Source: Spirochaetaceae bacterium (GTDB lineage Bacteria > Spirochaetota > Spirochaetia > Treponematales > Breznakiellaceae). From it: 20,269 bases of DNA. How positions within the stretch are numbered: position 1 is the first letter of the stretch; every line of letters starts with the position of its first letter. Below the pieces are notes generated by a model that saw nothing but the letters and a program-made list of their open reading frames with translations, was not told the origin of the DNA and did not search any database. Below, piece by piece: positions 1 through 7,405 of this stretch. Position numbers and translations under genes: made by a program. Where the stretch lies: NCBI GenBank assembly GCA_031279895.1, contig JAITHR010000014.1, forward strand, positions 1 through 20,269. Direction: 5' to 3'.

Positions 1-363
1 TCAGAACATCAATGTTTTGCCTCAGAACATCAATGTTTTGCCGATAAACATCAATGTTTTGCCGTAAAACATCAATGTTTTGCCAGAAAACATCATAGTT
101 TTTCAGAAATACATCAAAGTTTGGAAAAAAAACATAAATGTTTTATCAAAAAACATCAATTTTTTGCAGTAAAAAATCAATGTTTTGTCTTGAAACATCA
201 ATGTTTTGTCTTGAAACATCAATGTTTTGTCCCGGAACATCAATGTTTTGTTTCTAAACATCAATGTTTTACCCCGGAACATCAGAGTTTTACCTCTAAA
301 CAGCACTGTTTTGCCGCAGAACAGCACTGTTTTATCGCAGAACAGTAATGTTTTGCCGTAAAA
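1..363. repeat. Array 1: 21-bp palindromic tandem repeat
   Basis: About 17 units start every 21 bases, with cores at 7, 28, 49, 70 and so on to 343; the array enters from the left edge. The commonest unit is AAACATCAATGTTTTG plus a 5-base linker. The core CATCAATG is an inverted repeat (CAT/ATG around CA) extended by AAA and TTT. The units at 301 and 322 have CAGCACTG instead, where both arms changed together and pairing is kept. Units from 91 to 175 are more degenerate. Linkers vary (GCCGT, GTCTT, GTCCC, TTTCT). Because 21 is a multiple of 3, frames stay open on both strands and give 7-residue repeats, but I see no ribosome binding site or normal start, so I treat it as noncoding. Confidence 0.93.
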
Positions 364-545
364 CTCCAGACACCGGTGGCTACAGAGCGGCTCTAAGCGG
401 ACAAAGACTGGTTACAGGCGCTCCGCAGGAAGCTTTTGAAACAGCCGGAGGCTGCGGAGACGGCGGCTGTTCCAAAAGCGTCATGTGGCGCGGCTCTAAG
501 CAGTCGCTGCCCGCATACAGGCGCCCGCATACAGGCGCGTGGTAG
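364..545. repeat. GC-rich tail following array 1
   Basis: This is gene-free sequence between array 1 and the coiled-coil gene. It shares blocks in the same order with the 115-bp direct repeats at 14793-15022: a GGTGGC start, TAAGCGG followed by a CAA trinucleotide, CAGGAAGCTT, then a gRaACAGCC-type block. It also contains GAAACAGCCGGAGGCTGCGG at 438-457, found identically at 20111-20130 beside array 3, and then GAGACGGCGG, which also recurs there. A local direct repeat, CGCATACAGGCGC, occurs near 512 and 525. It looks like a diverged copy of a module that accompanies the 21-bp arrays. The right boundary is approximate. Confidence 0.65.
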
Positions 546-574
546 GAAGTTTTGTGCCTCCGCCGCCGGCGGGC

Positions 575-1042
575 TTAGAGAACCGTCGGAGACGGGTCGC
601 CGGTCTTGGATGGCGTCTGGCCGTCTGGCCGGTCAAGTTCTCTGAACCGGCGTTCCCGGTCGGCCTCTTCTGATGAAAGATAGCCCGCGGCTTGGGCAAG
701 CTCCTCCGCAAGAAGATACGGGTCGATGCTCCGCGATCGGGCGGCCAGGCCGGGGATCTGGCGCCGCATGACCCCTATCCGCTCGGCCAGATCCCGCCGC
801 TCCGCGTCAAGGATTTCCACACGCGCTTTGCGGGCTTCCGCTTCCCGCTCGGCCTGAAGCGCCAAATCCTCCATGCCCTTCGAGCGGGCAAGGGACACGC
901 GGGACACCCACTTGGCAAGGTCCGCTTCTGCTGCGGCGGCCTGCGCCTCGATGCCTTTCAGCGCCGCGATATGCCCGATGATATAATCCCTTGCGGCGTC
1001 CGGCTCCATGCCGGTAAGGTCTTCCGGTTTCCGTTCAGGCAT
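575..1042 (-). CDS. Coiled-coil hypothetical protein, coupled to tag
   Basis: This 155-residue protein has no family I recognise. It is rich in Ala, Glu, Arg and Leu, and long helical stretches with heptad-like spacing (roughly residues 15-130) suggest an extended coiled coil. There is no signal peptide or membrane segment. The start chosen is the ATG at 1042, preceded by GGAGG about eight bases upstream. It overlaps the tag stop codon (1037-1035) by eight bases, so translation is probably coupled and both genes sit on one mRNA. An in-frame extension 17 codons upstream is possible but lies inside tag and lacks a better ribosome site. GCCGCCGGCGGGC immediately after the stop is a GC-rich palindrome also found in the tail repeats near 14793. 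Function unknown; pairing with a repair gene may be coincidental. Confidence 0.75.
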   Translation of the reverse strand: MPERKPEDLTGMEPDAARDYIIGHIAALKGIEAQAAAAEADLAKWVSRVSLARSKGMEDLALQAEREAEARKARVEILDAERRDLAERIGVMRRQIPGLAARSRSIDPYLLAEELAQAAGYLSSEEADRERRFRELDRPDGQTPSKTGDPSPTVL

Positions 1043-1625
1043 GGGCGCGTTCCTCCGTACCGCGGGCGCCGCGGGCGCGGCAGCAGGTAACAAGGTGGTC
1101 GTTCACCATGCCGACAGCCTGCATAAACGCATACATAATCGTCGGCCCCACGAAAGAAAAGCCCCGGCGCCGCATCTCCTGAGAAATCCGCGCCGAAAGG
1201 GGCGTGGAAGAAGGGATGTCGGCAGTCGTGCGGGGCAGGTTGATGACCGGCTCCCCGTCCACCCGGTCCCAAAGCCAGCGGGAAAAAGAGCCGTGCCGGT
1301 CCCGCAGGGAAAGAAAACTTCGGGCGTTCCCGATGGCCGACCGTATCTTCCGTTCGTTGCGGATGATACCGGTGTTCCGCATAAGGCGGGCAATATCCCC
1401 GTCCCCGTACCGCGCTATTTTCTCCGGTTCCATAAGGTCAAACGCCGCACGATACGAACCGCGCCGGCGCAAAACAGTCAGCCATGAAAGACCGGCCTGC
1501 GCACCCTCCAGGACGAGCATCTCAAAAAGCGCGCGGTCCTCCCAAAGAGGGACGCCCCACTCGTCATCATGGTACCGTATATATTCCTCGTCCCCAAGGC
1601 ACCAGGGACACCGTGATTGTTCCAT
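1035..1625 (-). CDS. tag: DNA-3-methyladenine glycosylase I
   Basis: Base-excision repair enzyme of the helix-hairpin-helix superfamily that removes 3-methyladenine from alkylated DNA. The 196-residue length fits the family (E. coli Tag is 187). Visible hallmarks: an N-terminal RCPWC with YHDDEWGVP (Cys and His zinc ligands), LEGAQAGLSW containing the base-pocket Glu, GIIRNERKI, IPSSTPLSA, RRGFSFVGPTIMYAFMQAVG, and the closing NDHLVTCC with the second His/Cys zinc pair. All key residues are present, so it should be active. The ATG at 1625 follows a weak CGGAG. It is the first gene of a two-gene minus-strand unit with the coiled-coil gene, whose start overlaps its end. Confidence 0.96.
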   Translation of the reverse strand: MEQSRCPWCLGDEEYIRYHDDEWGVPLWEDRALFEMLVLEGAQAGLSWLTVLRRRGSYRAAFDLMEPEKIARYGDGDIARLMRNTGIIRNERKIRSAIGNARSFLSLRDRHGSFSRWLWDRVDGEPVINLPRTTADIPSSTPLSARISQEMRRRGFSFVGPTIMYAFMQAVGMVNDHLVTCCRARGARGTEERAHA

Positions 1626-1732
1626 AGGCTATGATACTCCGAACCGGCGCCGCGGTATAGCCCGGAATGGTTCACTCCGGCGCGGCGGCGTCTTAAAAAA
1701 AGAAAAGATAAGAAAAGATGCGTGAGCCTTGG

Positions 1733-1759
1733 TTGACACGGAAGGCGGTATACTATAAA
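1733..1759 (+). promoter_or_regulatory. Promoter of tRNA-Pro
   Basis: A perfect -35 hexamer TTGACA (1733-1738) is followed, after a 15-base spacer, by TATAAA (1754-1759). TATACT at 1749-1754 overlaps but would leave only 10 bases. The predicted start lies about 8-10 bases before the tRNA at 1774. Spacing is short, so the exact -10 is uncertain. Confidence 0.6.
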
Positions 1760-1773
1760 GTAATGATATACTA

Positions 1774-1845
1774 CGGGCAGTAGCGCAGGGGTAGCGCGCT
1801 TGGTTCGGGACCAAGAGGCCGTGGGTTCAAATCCCACTTGCCCGA
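1774..1845 (+). tRNA. tRNA-Pro (anticodon CGG)
   Basis: A complete cloverleaf can be drawn: acceptor CGGGCAG/TTGCCCG, D arm GCGC/GCGC, anticodon stem CTTGG/CCAAG with loop TTCGGGA (anticodon CGG, reads CCG), and T arm GTGGG-TTCAAAT-CCCAC. The first base is C, as usual for bacterial tRNA-Pro. The discriminator is A and the 3' CCA is not encoded. A T-rich run follows from about 1858. Confidence 0.95.
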
Positions 1846-1884
1846 CTCCCCCATCAGTTTTTCTTTTTCTCCTTTTTTCTTAGG

Positions 1885-1933
1885 GCGCAGGGATCCGGCG
1901 GGAAACAGGCCGGCCTGCGCGGGCGGGTTTCCC
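1885..1933 (+). promoter_or_regulatory. Interleaved inverted repeats before heptad-protein gene
   Basis: Two 7-base inverted repeats interlock: GCGCAGG (1885-1891) with CCTGCGC (1914-1920), and GGGAAAC (1900-1906) with GTTTCCC (1927-1933). Between them lies the palindrome AGGCCGGCCT (1907-1916). In RNA the two stems are mutually exclusive or form a pseudoknot. Three GGTAAAGA-like 9- to 10-base repeats follow directly. This lies in the gap between tRNA-Pro and the gene at 2025. A switch-like role is only inferred. Confidence 0.4.
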
Positions 1934-2024
1934 TAGGGTAAAGAGGGTAAAGAGAGTAAAGAACAGAAAAAGAGAAAACCTGTGCGTGGCATACGCAATT
2001 GTAAGTATAGGTAAGGAGGCGATT

Positions 2025-3230
2025 ATGCCGGATCCGAATGACAGAAGATTACTTTCGTTTGACGAGATTATGGCCGTCTTGCAGGAAACGGCGCTGCAAC
2101 AGAAAGAGATGAGCCGGAAATCCCAGGAAACGGATCAGGATCTCCAAGAGATTAAGCGCATCGTCAAAGAGACGGCGCTTCAAAGAAAGGAAAGCGACCG
2201 GGAACTTCAAGAGCTTAAGCAGCTTTTCAAAGAGATGTCCCTCGAAACCGACCGGAAGTTCAAGGAGATCGCCGAGCAGTCCAAAGAAACCGACCGTCGG
2301 TTCAAAGAGACTGACGAACAGTTCAAAGAAACCGACCGTCGGTTCAAAGAGACTGACGAGCAGTTCAAAGAAACCGACCGTCGGTTCAAGGAAACCGACG
2401 AGAAGTTCAAGGAGATCGCCGAGCAGTCCAAAGAAACCGACCGTCGGTTCAAGGAAACCGATGAAAAGTTCAAGGAGACCGACGAGAAGTTCAAGGAAAC
2501 CGATGAAAAGTTCAAAGAGACCGACGATAAGTTCAAGGAAACCGATGACAAGTTCAAAGAGACCGACGAGAAGTTCAAGGAAACCGACCGTCGGTTCAAG
2601 GAAACCGACGAGAAGTTCAAGGAGACCGACGAGCAGTTCAAGGAGATCGCCGAACAGTCCAAAGAAACCGACCGTCGGTTCAAAGAGACTGACGAGCAGT
2701 TCAAAGAAACCGACCGGAAGTTCAAGGAAACTGATGAAAAGTTCAAGGAGATCGCCGAGCAGTTCAAGGAAACCGACCGTCGGTTCAAAGAAACCGACCG
2801 TAAAATCAGCAAGCTTGGCAGCCGTATCGGTCAGCTTATCGAACACCTGGCAGCGTCCAACATTCTGGAGAAGTTCGAGGAACTGGGCTGCCGGTTCATC
2901 CGTATCTCCCGTAACCACAGCATAAAAGACCCGTCCGGAAGGATTCTCGCGGAAATCGACCTGTTCCTTGAGAACGACGAATGCGCGATGGTGGTGGAGG
3001 TAAAATCGCTGTTTACCTATGCGGACGTGAAAGGACATCTCAGGCGCATGAGAATCATGCGGGAGTACGGCACTACCTGTCAGGATACGCGGCGGTATTC
3101 CAGCGCCATAGCCGGCGCCATGATTGAAGAAAAGGCGCGGGAGTACGCCCTGCAAAACGGACTCTATGTGATTGAGCAGACCGGAGACCGTGTACGCATC
3201 TTAAGCCCCGCACAGGCCGCCGCGTGGTAA
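2025..3230 (+). CDS. KETD-heptad coiled-coil protein with PD-(D/E)XK nuclease-fold domain
   Basis: This is a 401-residue protein in two parts. Residues about 20-262 are continuous 7-residue repeats, first loose (QETALQQ, KEMSRKS) then nearly perfect KETDRRF, KETDEKF, KETDEQF and KEIAEQS, predicting a very long, highly charged coiled coil. Residues about 270-395 look like a PD-(D/E)XK-type domain: EID at 310-312 and the ExK motif EVK at 325-327, in the order and spacing of that nuclease fold. Similar repeat-plus-nuclease proteins (DUF3782-like) are known in spirochaetes and cyanobacteria; function is unproven. The start at 2025 has AAGGAGG at ideal spacing; an upstream in-frame ATG at 1986 has none. 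There are no membrane segments. It stands alone, converging on the lepB genes. Confidence 0.88.
   Translation: MPDPNDRRLLSFDEIMAVLQETALQQKEMSRKSQETDQDLQEIKRIVKETALQRKESDRELQELKQLFKEMSLETDRKFKEIAEQSKETDRRFKETDEQFKETDRRFKETDEQFKETDRRFKETDEKFKEIAEQSKETDRRFKETDEKFKETDEKFKETDEKFKETDDKFKETDDKFKETDEKFKETDRRFKETDEKFKETDEQFKEIAEQSKETDRRFKETDEQFKETDRKFKETDEKFKEIAEQFKETDRRFKETDRKISKLGSRIGQLIEHLAASNILEKFEELGCRFIRISRNHSIKDPSGRILAEIDLFLENDECAMVVEVKSLFTYADVKGHLRRMRIMREYGTTCQDTRRYSSAIAGAMIEEKAREYALQNGLYVIEQTGDRVRILSPAQAAAW
2244..2810 (+). repeat. Coding 21-bp tandem repeat (27 heptad units)
   Basis: About 27 consecutive 21-base units encode the KETDxxF heptads. Codon choice differs between units (gag/gaa, acc/act), so this is not a very recent expansion of one unit. 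The seven DRRF units contain AACCGACCGTCGGTT, a 7+1+7 inverted repeat (first at 2288-2302), so even the coding ladder carries palindromes on a 21-bp pitch like the noncoding arrays of this window. Confidence 0.9.
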
Positions 3231-3234
3231 ACCG

Positions 3235-3252
3235 CCCGCCTCCGGCGGGTTT
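3235..3252 (+). terminator. Possible terminator after heptad-protein gene
   Basis: CCCGCC-TCC-GGCGGG-TTT begins five bases after the stop codon at 3230: a 6-bp GC stem with a 3-base loop and a short T run. The T run is weak, so efficiency is uncertain. The rest of the gap to 3440, between convergent genes, shows GC-rich sequence with nothing I can assign. Confidence 0.45.
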
Positions 3253-3440
3253 AAGCCTGGCCGCCTGTTGTTTGCAAGTGGCGCGACTCCTAGCCCGTTG
3301 AGCGGTCTTACACAGCTAAGGCGCGGCTTTGCTCTCGCGCAACCGGCGGTGGTTTACAATCGGCGCGTTGTGGCGCGTTGTTCGGGGCGGTGACTACTTC
3401 GAAGCGCGAGGCGGGAAGCCGCTTAAAACCCGCCGGCAGG

Positions 3441-4175
3441 TTAGGGGCGGCTGAAACGGGTAACCGGCCAGTAGCGGAAGAGGGCTTTGCCAAGGATATA
3501 GTCTACCGGTATGGGGCCCCATGTTCGGGAGTCATTGGTGTTGCTCCGGTCGTCGGAAACCACGAAACATTCTCCCTCTCCCAGTACAAACGGCTCGATA
3601 TTGCCGGAGAACGGTATGGAATCATCCCACAGCGCCGGAACCTGATGAGGAATGATGACGTCGTAGGGCTTCTCCCAAAGCTCAAACTCGGTAAGCGTGT
3701 GGGACCCGTCCTGCGGCTTAACCCGAAACACATACTTGGTCATACTGATCTCATCCCCCGGCAGCCCGATAATCCGTTTGATGTAGCGCTGTCCCCCTTG
3801 GGATTCGATACCAACCTGCTGGGCCGTGAAAAACCGCACCAGGCTGTTGAGTAGCGTGTTCACCGCGTTCCGCTTCTCTTTGAGGGACATATCCACCACC
3901 ACCACATTTCCCCGATGAACCGGCGGAACCGCGTTAAGCCAGGGAGACACCATCCGGTATAAAGTATAGGAAGAACAGATAAACCGGTCCCCCACACGAA
4001 GGTTGGGCTGCATGGCGTTGTTCTGCAAGACATAGGTGGAGAAAGCAAAGGCGGCAAGAAAAGTATAGGTCCCGTAAAACCCCAGAAAACCGAGAAGGAC
4101 CCACCGTACCCGGTGCCGTTTGTTTTTTTGATCTTTATATGACGAATAAGTTCGTTTGCGCCATCGTTCCAGCAT
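3441..4175 (-). CDS. Signal peptidase I-like protein lacking the catalytic serine
   Basis: This 244-residue member of the S26 leader peptidase family has one membrane segment (about residues 26-48). The family removes signal peptides at the outer face of the inner membrane with a Ser/Lys dyad. The lysine box is intact (YIKRIIGLPGD, Lys133) and the C-terminal SDDRSNTNDSRTWG box (about 207-220) is recognisable. The serine box reads NNAMQPNLRVGD, so Ala54 (codon GCC) sits where SxxP-type enzymes have the nucleophile. A TCC to GCC change would suffice. It may be an inactive partner or regulator of the intact paralogue just upstream, from which it is separated by 69 bases; an error in the sequence is the dull alternative. 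AAGGG precedes the ATG. Confidence 0.9.
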   Translation of the reverse strand: MLERWRKRTYSSYKDQKNKRHRVRWVLLGFLGFYGTYTFLAAFAFSTYVLQNNAMQPNLRVGDRFICSSYTLYRMVSPWLNAVPPVHRGNVVVVDMSLKEKRNAVNTLLNSLVRFFTAQQVGIESQGGQRYIKRIIGLPGDEISMTKYVFRVKPQDGSHTLTEFELWEKPYDVIIPHQVPALWDDSIPFSGNIEPFVLGEGECFVVSDDRSNTNDSRTWGPIPVDYILGKALFRYWPVTRFSRP

Positions 4176-4244
4176 ATTTTTCCCTTAAATATTTTTTATC
4201 CGGCTTTAGGCATGGGGCAGGTGCCATAAAATATAAAACCTACC

Positions 4245-5258
4245 CTACCGTATGGGACCAAGCCGACCCAGGGGCCAGTAAATAATAAAGCCTTTGCCAA
4301 GCACTTTGGATTCCTTTATGGGGCCGAAGTACCGCCCGTCTCTGGAGTTGTCCCGATTGTCCCCAAGGGGCAGAATCCGTCCTTCCGGCACATACCAGCC
4401 TCGTGCGTAGCGGGCGTGGTAAATGGCGCGGTATTGGTTTTTCTGCGGCTGGACAGCCCGAAGCACCTCAAGGCGGGCGCGGTCATAGGCGTAGAGGTCG
4501 GGATAGCGCATGGCGTTCACCGGGGCCGCGGCGCTTTCCAAAAGGGCCGGCGGCGCCAGCCCCAGTTCGCGGTACGCCATGATTTTGCCCCTGGCCTCCA
4601 GCGCCGGATACCCGTCCTGCTCCATGATGCGGCTTATCCGATGCCCGAATCCCCGTCCCTCGTTAAAATCCCGTTCCGCCACCCAGCGGGTTTCACCGGA
4701 AAACCGCACGTTAAGCTCCCCCTGTTCTTGGGTAATCTGATCCCCGCCCCAGCCCACAGCCCGTTTGATAAGAAAATGCGCCTTGGGCTGCCCGTCTTCG
4801 TCCCGATCAATGTCAATAATCGAGAGGGTCAGCATATAGATAATCCGCTGGGCAATATCAAACGCCGGCCCCAGAGAGCTATAGGACGGATTTTCAAAGA
4901 TGATCACGTTGTTCCGGCGGGGCTTAACGGGGCTGGGGAGCTTCCCAACCCCCGGAAGGAGTTCCGGCCCGAAGATGATTTTATTAACAAACACTCTATC
5001 CCCGATGAGGAGAGCGTCGATCATAGAGCCGGAAGGAATCTGATACGCCTGAAACAGGTATTGATTGATGAGAAGCACCATGCCGGCGGCCCATATAAAC
5101 GCCTCAAGCCAGTCAAGTACGGGATTTTTCGCCTGCTGCTTTTCTTTTTTAATCCGCCGAATCCGTTTGCGCCTCGTAAGATACCACTCGGTAACGGCCT
5201 GAAGACGGTCGAATATGTCCGTCTTTTCACTGTTGTTCTTTACTGTATTTTCTGCCAT
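4245..5258 (-). CDS. lepB: Signal peptidase I (active-site intact)
   Basis: This 337-residue leader peptidase cleaves signal peptides from secreted proteins at the periplasmic membrane face. The N-terminus is charged, and a membrane segment covers about residues 50-68. The nucleophile is Ser78 in IPSGSM, the general base Lys165 in FLIKRAVGWGGD, and box E is GDNRDNSRDGRYFG (from residue 299). The serine box continues IDALLIGD rather than the usual xPTLxxGD, and a large insertion lies between the Lys box and box E (about residues 175-285). The ATG at 5258 has no good ribosome site. It probably heads a two-gene unit with the serine-less paralogue and is divergent from the PEGA-FGE gene. Confidence 0.95.
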   Translation of the reverse strand: MAENTVKNNSEKTDIFDRLQAVTEWYLTRRKRIRRIKKEKQQAKNPVLDWLEAFIWAAGMVLLINQYLFQAYQIPSGSMIDALLIGDRVFVNKIIFGPELLPGVGKLPSPVKPRRNNVIIFENPSYSSLGPAFDIAQRIIYMLTLSIIDIDRDEDGQPKAHFLIKRAVGWGGDQITQEQGELNVRFSGETRWVAERDFNEGRGFGHRISRIMEQDGYPALEARGKIMAYRELGLAPPALLESAAAPVNAMRYPDLYAYDRARLEVLRAVQPQKNQYRAIYHARYARGWYVPEGRILPLGDNRDNSRDGRYFGPIKESKVLGKGFIIYWPLGRLGPIR

Positions 5259-5304
5259 TAAGATAAACCAAACCTATTAGAAAACCTACCATGAAGCGCC
5301 GTCA

Positions 5305-5333
5305 TTGACAAGATAGAACAGCGCAGCTATACT
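5305..5333 (+). promoter_or_regulatory. Consensus promoter of PEGA-FGE gene, apparently leaderless
   Basis: TTGACA (5305-5310), a 17-base spacer, then TATACT (5328-5333): an almost perfect sigma-70 promoter. The ATG at 5340 comes only six bases after the -10 element, so transcription should begin at or next to the start codon. No ribosome site fits between them. Confidence 0.8.
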
Positions 5334-5339
5334 GGCGCT

Positions 5340-6791
5340 ATGTTTGAAAAAAAAAAGCGCGAAACCCTTCCTGAAGACCATGTATCTTTGAAACCTCTCT
5401 TCGGCATCCGGCCCGGGGTATATCTTGCGGCCCTCTATGGCGCGGTATGCGCGGGGATTCTCTTTTTTACCCTGGTCTATCCGGGGCTTGCCAACCCCGG
5501 CGCGGTGCTGGTCTTAAATTCCGAGCCTTCCGGCGCCGCGGCGCGGATTGACGGTGTGTACTGGGGAACGACGCCGTGCGAGGTATTCGTACCGAAAGGA
5601 ACGCACCGGCTTACCCTGGTTCTGCCCGGGTTTGCGCCGCATGAGGAGACCGCGGAGGTCGGCGGCAGACTCTTCGGTTCCCTTTTATTCCCCCTTAAAA
5701 AGCCCCTGCGCAAGACCCTTACAGAGGCCGCCGCCGGTTCGGGCCTCCTCTGGAGCGCCGCCGAGTACGCGGCATGGTCTTTTACCGGAGAGCCCACCGC
5801 CGCCTATCAGATTCCCCAGATCCTCTCTGAAGGCGCCTACCGTTCCGGCCAGGGTGATACGGCGGCCCTTGACCGGATACTGAAAGGCGCTGCGCGGTTT
5901 ACCGCCACCAGAGCGGGACTGCGTGACCTTATTCGGGCGAAACATCTCGTTGATAATCAGGGTCTCTCCCCGTCGCCGGTAAGCGCGCTGTATTCTCTCG
6001 AAGAGGTTTTAGCCTATCTCTCCAAGACCCCAGAGACGGCCCTGTGGCTGGCGGATATGGTCGGCTCTGAAACCGCGGCTGCTCTGACCGGTTCGTCTTG
6101 GTATGCCAGACAGCGCGCCGCCGCGTCAAGCCGCCGGGCGCAAAGCGAGTCCCTGTCCCCTCGTTTGGGAGGCGCCATGAGCGTGGGACAGCTTACCTTT
6201 CGGGAAATCGCAGGCGGAACCCTTGTTTTAGGCGGGAATATTCTGGTGGAGGTGGCCATACATCCGTTCAGTATTGCGGAAAGCGCGGTTACGGTTGCCG
6301 CATGGGAGGCTTTTCTGCGGGAAAACCCGACGTGGAGCGGGGAAAACAGCAGGGATTTGGCGGCTCAGGGCTTGGTTACTGAGGATTATCTCGCGCCGGC
6401 GGCATCTTCCGCGATTTCAGGCGTCTCATGGTACGCGGCGCGGGCCTACTGTCGGTGGCTCACGAGCCTTTTGCCTCCTAACATGGCGGCAGAGATTCGA
6501 CTGCCCACAGAAGCGGAATGGGAATACGCGGCCAAAGCCGCCACCTTGTTCTCGGACAGCGAACTTTGGGAATGGTGCGAAGATCCCTACGCGCCCAACA
6601 ATTTTCTACCGGCTGACGCGGACATTATCAGCGCCATAGGCTCTCCTGAGCGGTTAGTTCGCGGGAGCGGGTGGCTTGCGGACAGCGGGGAAGCCAGAGG
6701 ATCCCTACCGCCGGAAACCTGTTCCTCCTTCGGGTCTTTCCGTCCGGTACTGGTTCCAAACACGCAGGAGCAGCAGGAGGGTTCTCCATGA
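5340..6791 (+). CDS. Membrane-anchored PEGA and FGE-sulfatase (SUMF1-like) domain protein
   Basis: This 483-residue protein has a cytoplasmic N-terminal tail, a membrane segment at about 29-49, then a PEGA-type beta domain (about 55-110, with SEPSGAAARIDGVYWGTTP and the FVPKGTHRLTL strand). A helical linker leads to a formylglycine-generating-enzyme-like domain (about 285-470) with VSWYAARAYCRWL, RLPTEAEWEYA, a WEWCED block and RLVRGSGW. FGE-fold proteins include oxidases and many non-catalytic carbohydrate or lectin-like variants; I cannot confirm the paired catalytic cysteines, so enzymatic activity is doubtful. It is probably envelope-exposed. The promoter leaves essentially no 5' leader. 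The stop overlaps the smpB start (ATGA at 6788-6791), implying co-translation. Confidence 0.88.
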   Translation: MFEKKKRETLPEDHVSLKPLFGIRPGVYLAALYGAVCAGILFFTLVYPGLANPGAVLVLNSEPSGAAARIDGVYWGTTPCEVFVPKGTHRLTLVLPGFAPHEETAEVGGRLFGSLLFPLKKPLRKTLTEAAAGSGLLWSAAEYAAWSFTGEPTAAYQIPQILSEGAYRSGQGDTAALDRILKGAARFTATRAGLRDLIRAKHLVDNQGLSPSPVSALYSLEEVLAYLSKTPETALWLADMVGSETAAALTGSSWYARQRAAASSRRAQSESLSPRLGGAMSVGQLTFREIAGGTLVLGGNILVEVAIHPFSIAESAVTVAAWEAFLRENPTWSGENSRDLAAQGLVTEDYLAPAASSAISGVSWYAARAYCRWLTSLLPPNMAAEIRLPTEAEWEYAAKAATLFSDSELWEWCEDPYAPNNFLPADADIISAIGSPERLVRGSGWLADSGEARGSLPPETCSSFGSFRPVLVPNTQEQQEGSP

Positions 6792-7237
6792 GTGAAGGGG
6801 TGAAAATCATCGGGGTAAACCGCAGGGCGCGGTATGATTACGCGGTGGATGAGACCTATGAATGCGGTGTTGAGCTTTTAGGCACGGAAATAAAGTCGTT
6901 TCGGGACGGGAAAATTTCGTTTCCAGATGCCTGGGCCGAGGTGGTAGGCGGAGAGATATGGCTCCGTTCCCTCCACGTGGCGGAGAATCCCTTTTCCTCC
7001 CTTTTTAACCACGATCCTGATCGGAAAAAGCGGCTCCTTCTGCATAAGCAGGAGATAAAACGTATCGGGAGGAAGGTGGAGGCCAAAGGGTACACATTGG
7101 TACCGCTTTCTTTTTATTTTAAGAAAAGCAGGGTGAAGGTGGAATTAGGGCTTTGTAAGGGCAAGAAAGTGTATGACAAACGGGCGGCTATTCGAGAGCG
7201 GGATCTAAACCGCGAACTAGCCCGCTCGCGCCAGTAA
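6788..7237 (+). CDS. smpB: SsrA-binding protein SmpB
   Basis: This 149-residue trans-translation factor binds tmRNA and delivers it with EF-Tu to stalled ribosomes. Recognisable segments: YECGVELLGTEIKSFRDGK near the N-terminus, NHDPDRKKRLLLHKQEI, the YTLVPLSFYFKKSRVKVELG strand pair, and the basic C-terminal tail starting GKKVYDKRAAIRERD. All are full length and typical. AGGAGG lies seven bases before the ATG, which overlaps the previous stop. The tmRNA gene itself does not follow in this window. Confidence 0.97.
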   Translation: MSEGVKIIGVNRRARYDYAVDETYECGVELLGTEIKSFRDGKISFPDAWAEVVGGEIWLRSLHVAENPFSSLFNHDPDRKKRLLLHKQEIKRIGRKVEAKGYTLVPLSFYFKKSRVKVELGLCKGKKVYDKRAAIRERDLNRELARSRQ

Positions 7238-7371
7238 GTACGCAAAAAAGACACAACGCGGGGACCGTGCCGGCGCGTCTAAATCGAGGGTCCCTGAAAC
7301 CGGTCTTATACCCCCATCCATACCTTGTGAATTACCTCCCTAAAAGGTTTTACAGTGAACTGGATAGAATC

Positions 7372-7400
7372 TTGACGTGTCGGCCTTAATGAGTTATTAT
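7372..7400 (+). promoter_or_regulatory. Strong promoter upstream of tRNA-Ser block
   Basis: TTGACG (7372-7377), a 17-base spacer, then TATTAT (7395-7400). It lies in a long gene-free stretch about 330 bases before the first tRNA-Ser, so it starts either a separate small RNA or a long tRNA precursor. Confidence 0.7.
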
Positions 7401-7405
7401 CAAAA

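Noticed and set aside
103..348. Small proteins encoded by array 1 (and by arrays 3 and 4) on either strand
   Set aside because: Open frames follow automatically from a stop-free 21-base unit. No ribosome site or plausible start was seen.
1..363. CRISPR array
   Set aside because: Units are contiguous 21-mers with only a 5-base variable linker; there are no unique spacers of about 30 bases and no cas genes nearby. The same applies to the arrays at 14567 and 19440.
2049..3155. 368-residue minus-strand frame opposite the heptad gene
   Set aside because: It mirrors the repeat codons of the plus-strand gene, which has a good ribosome site and a recognisable C-terminal domain.
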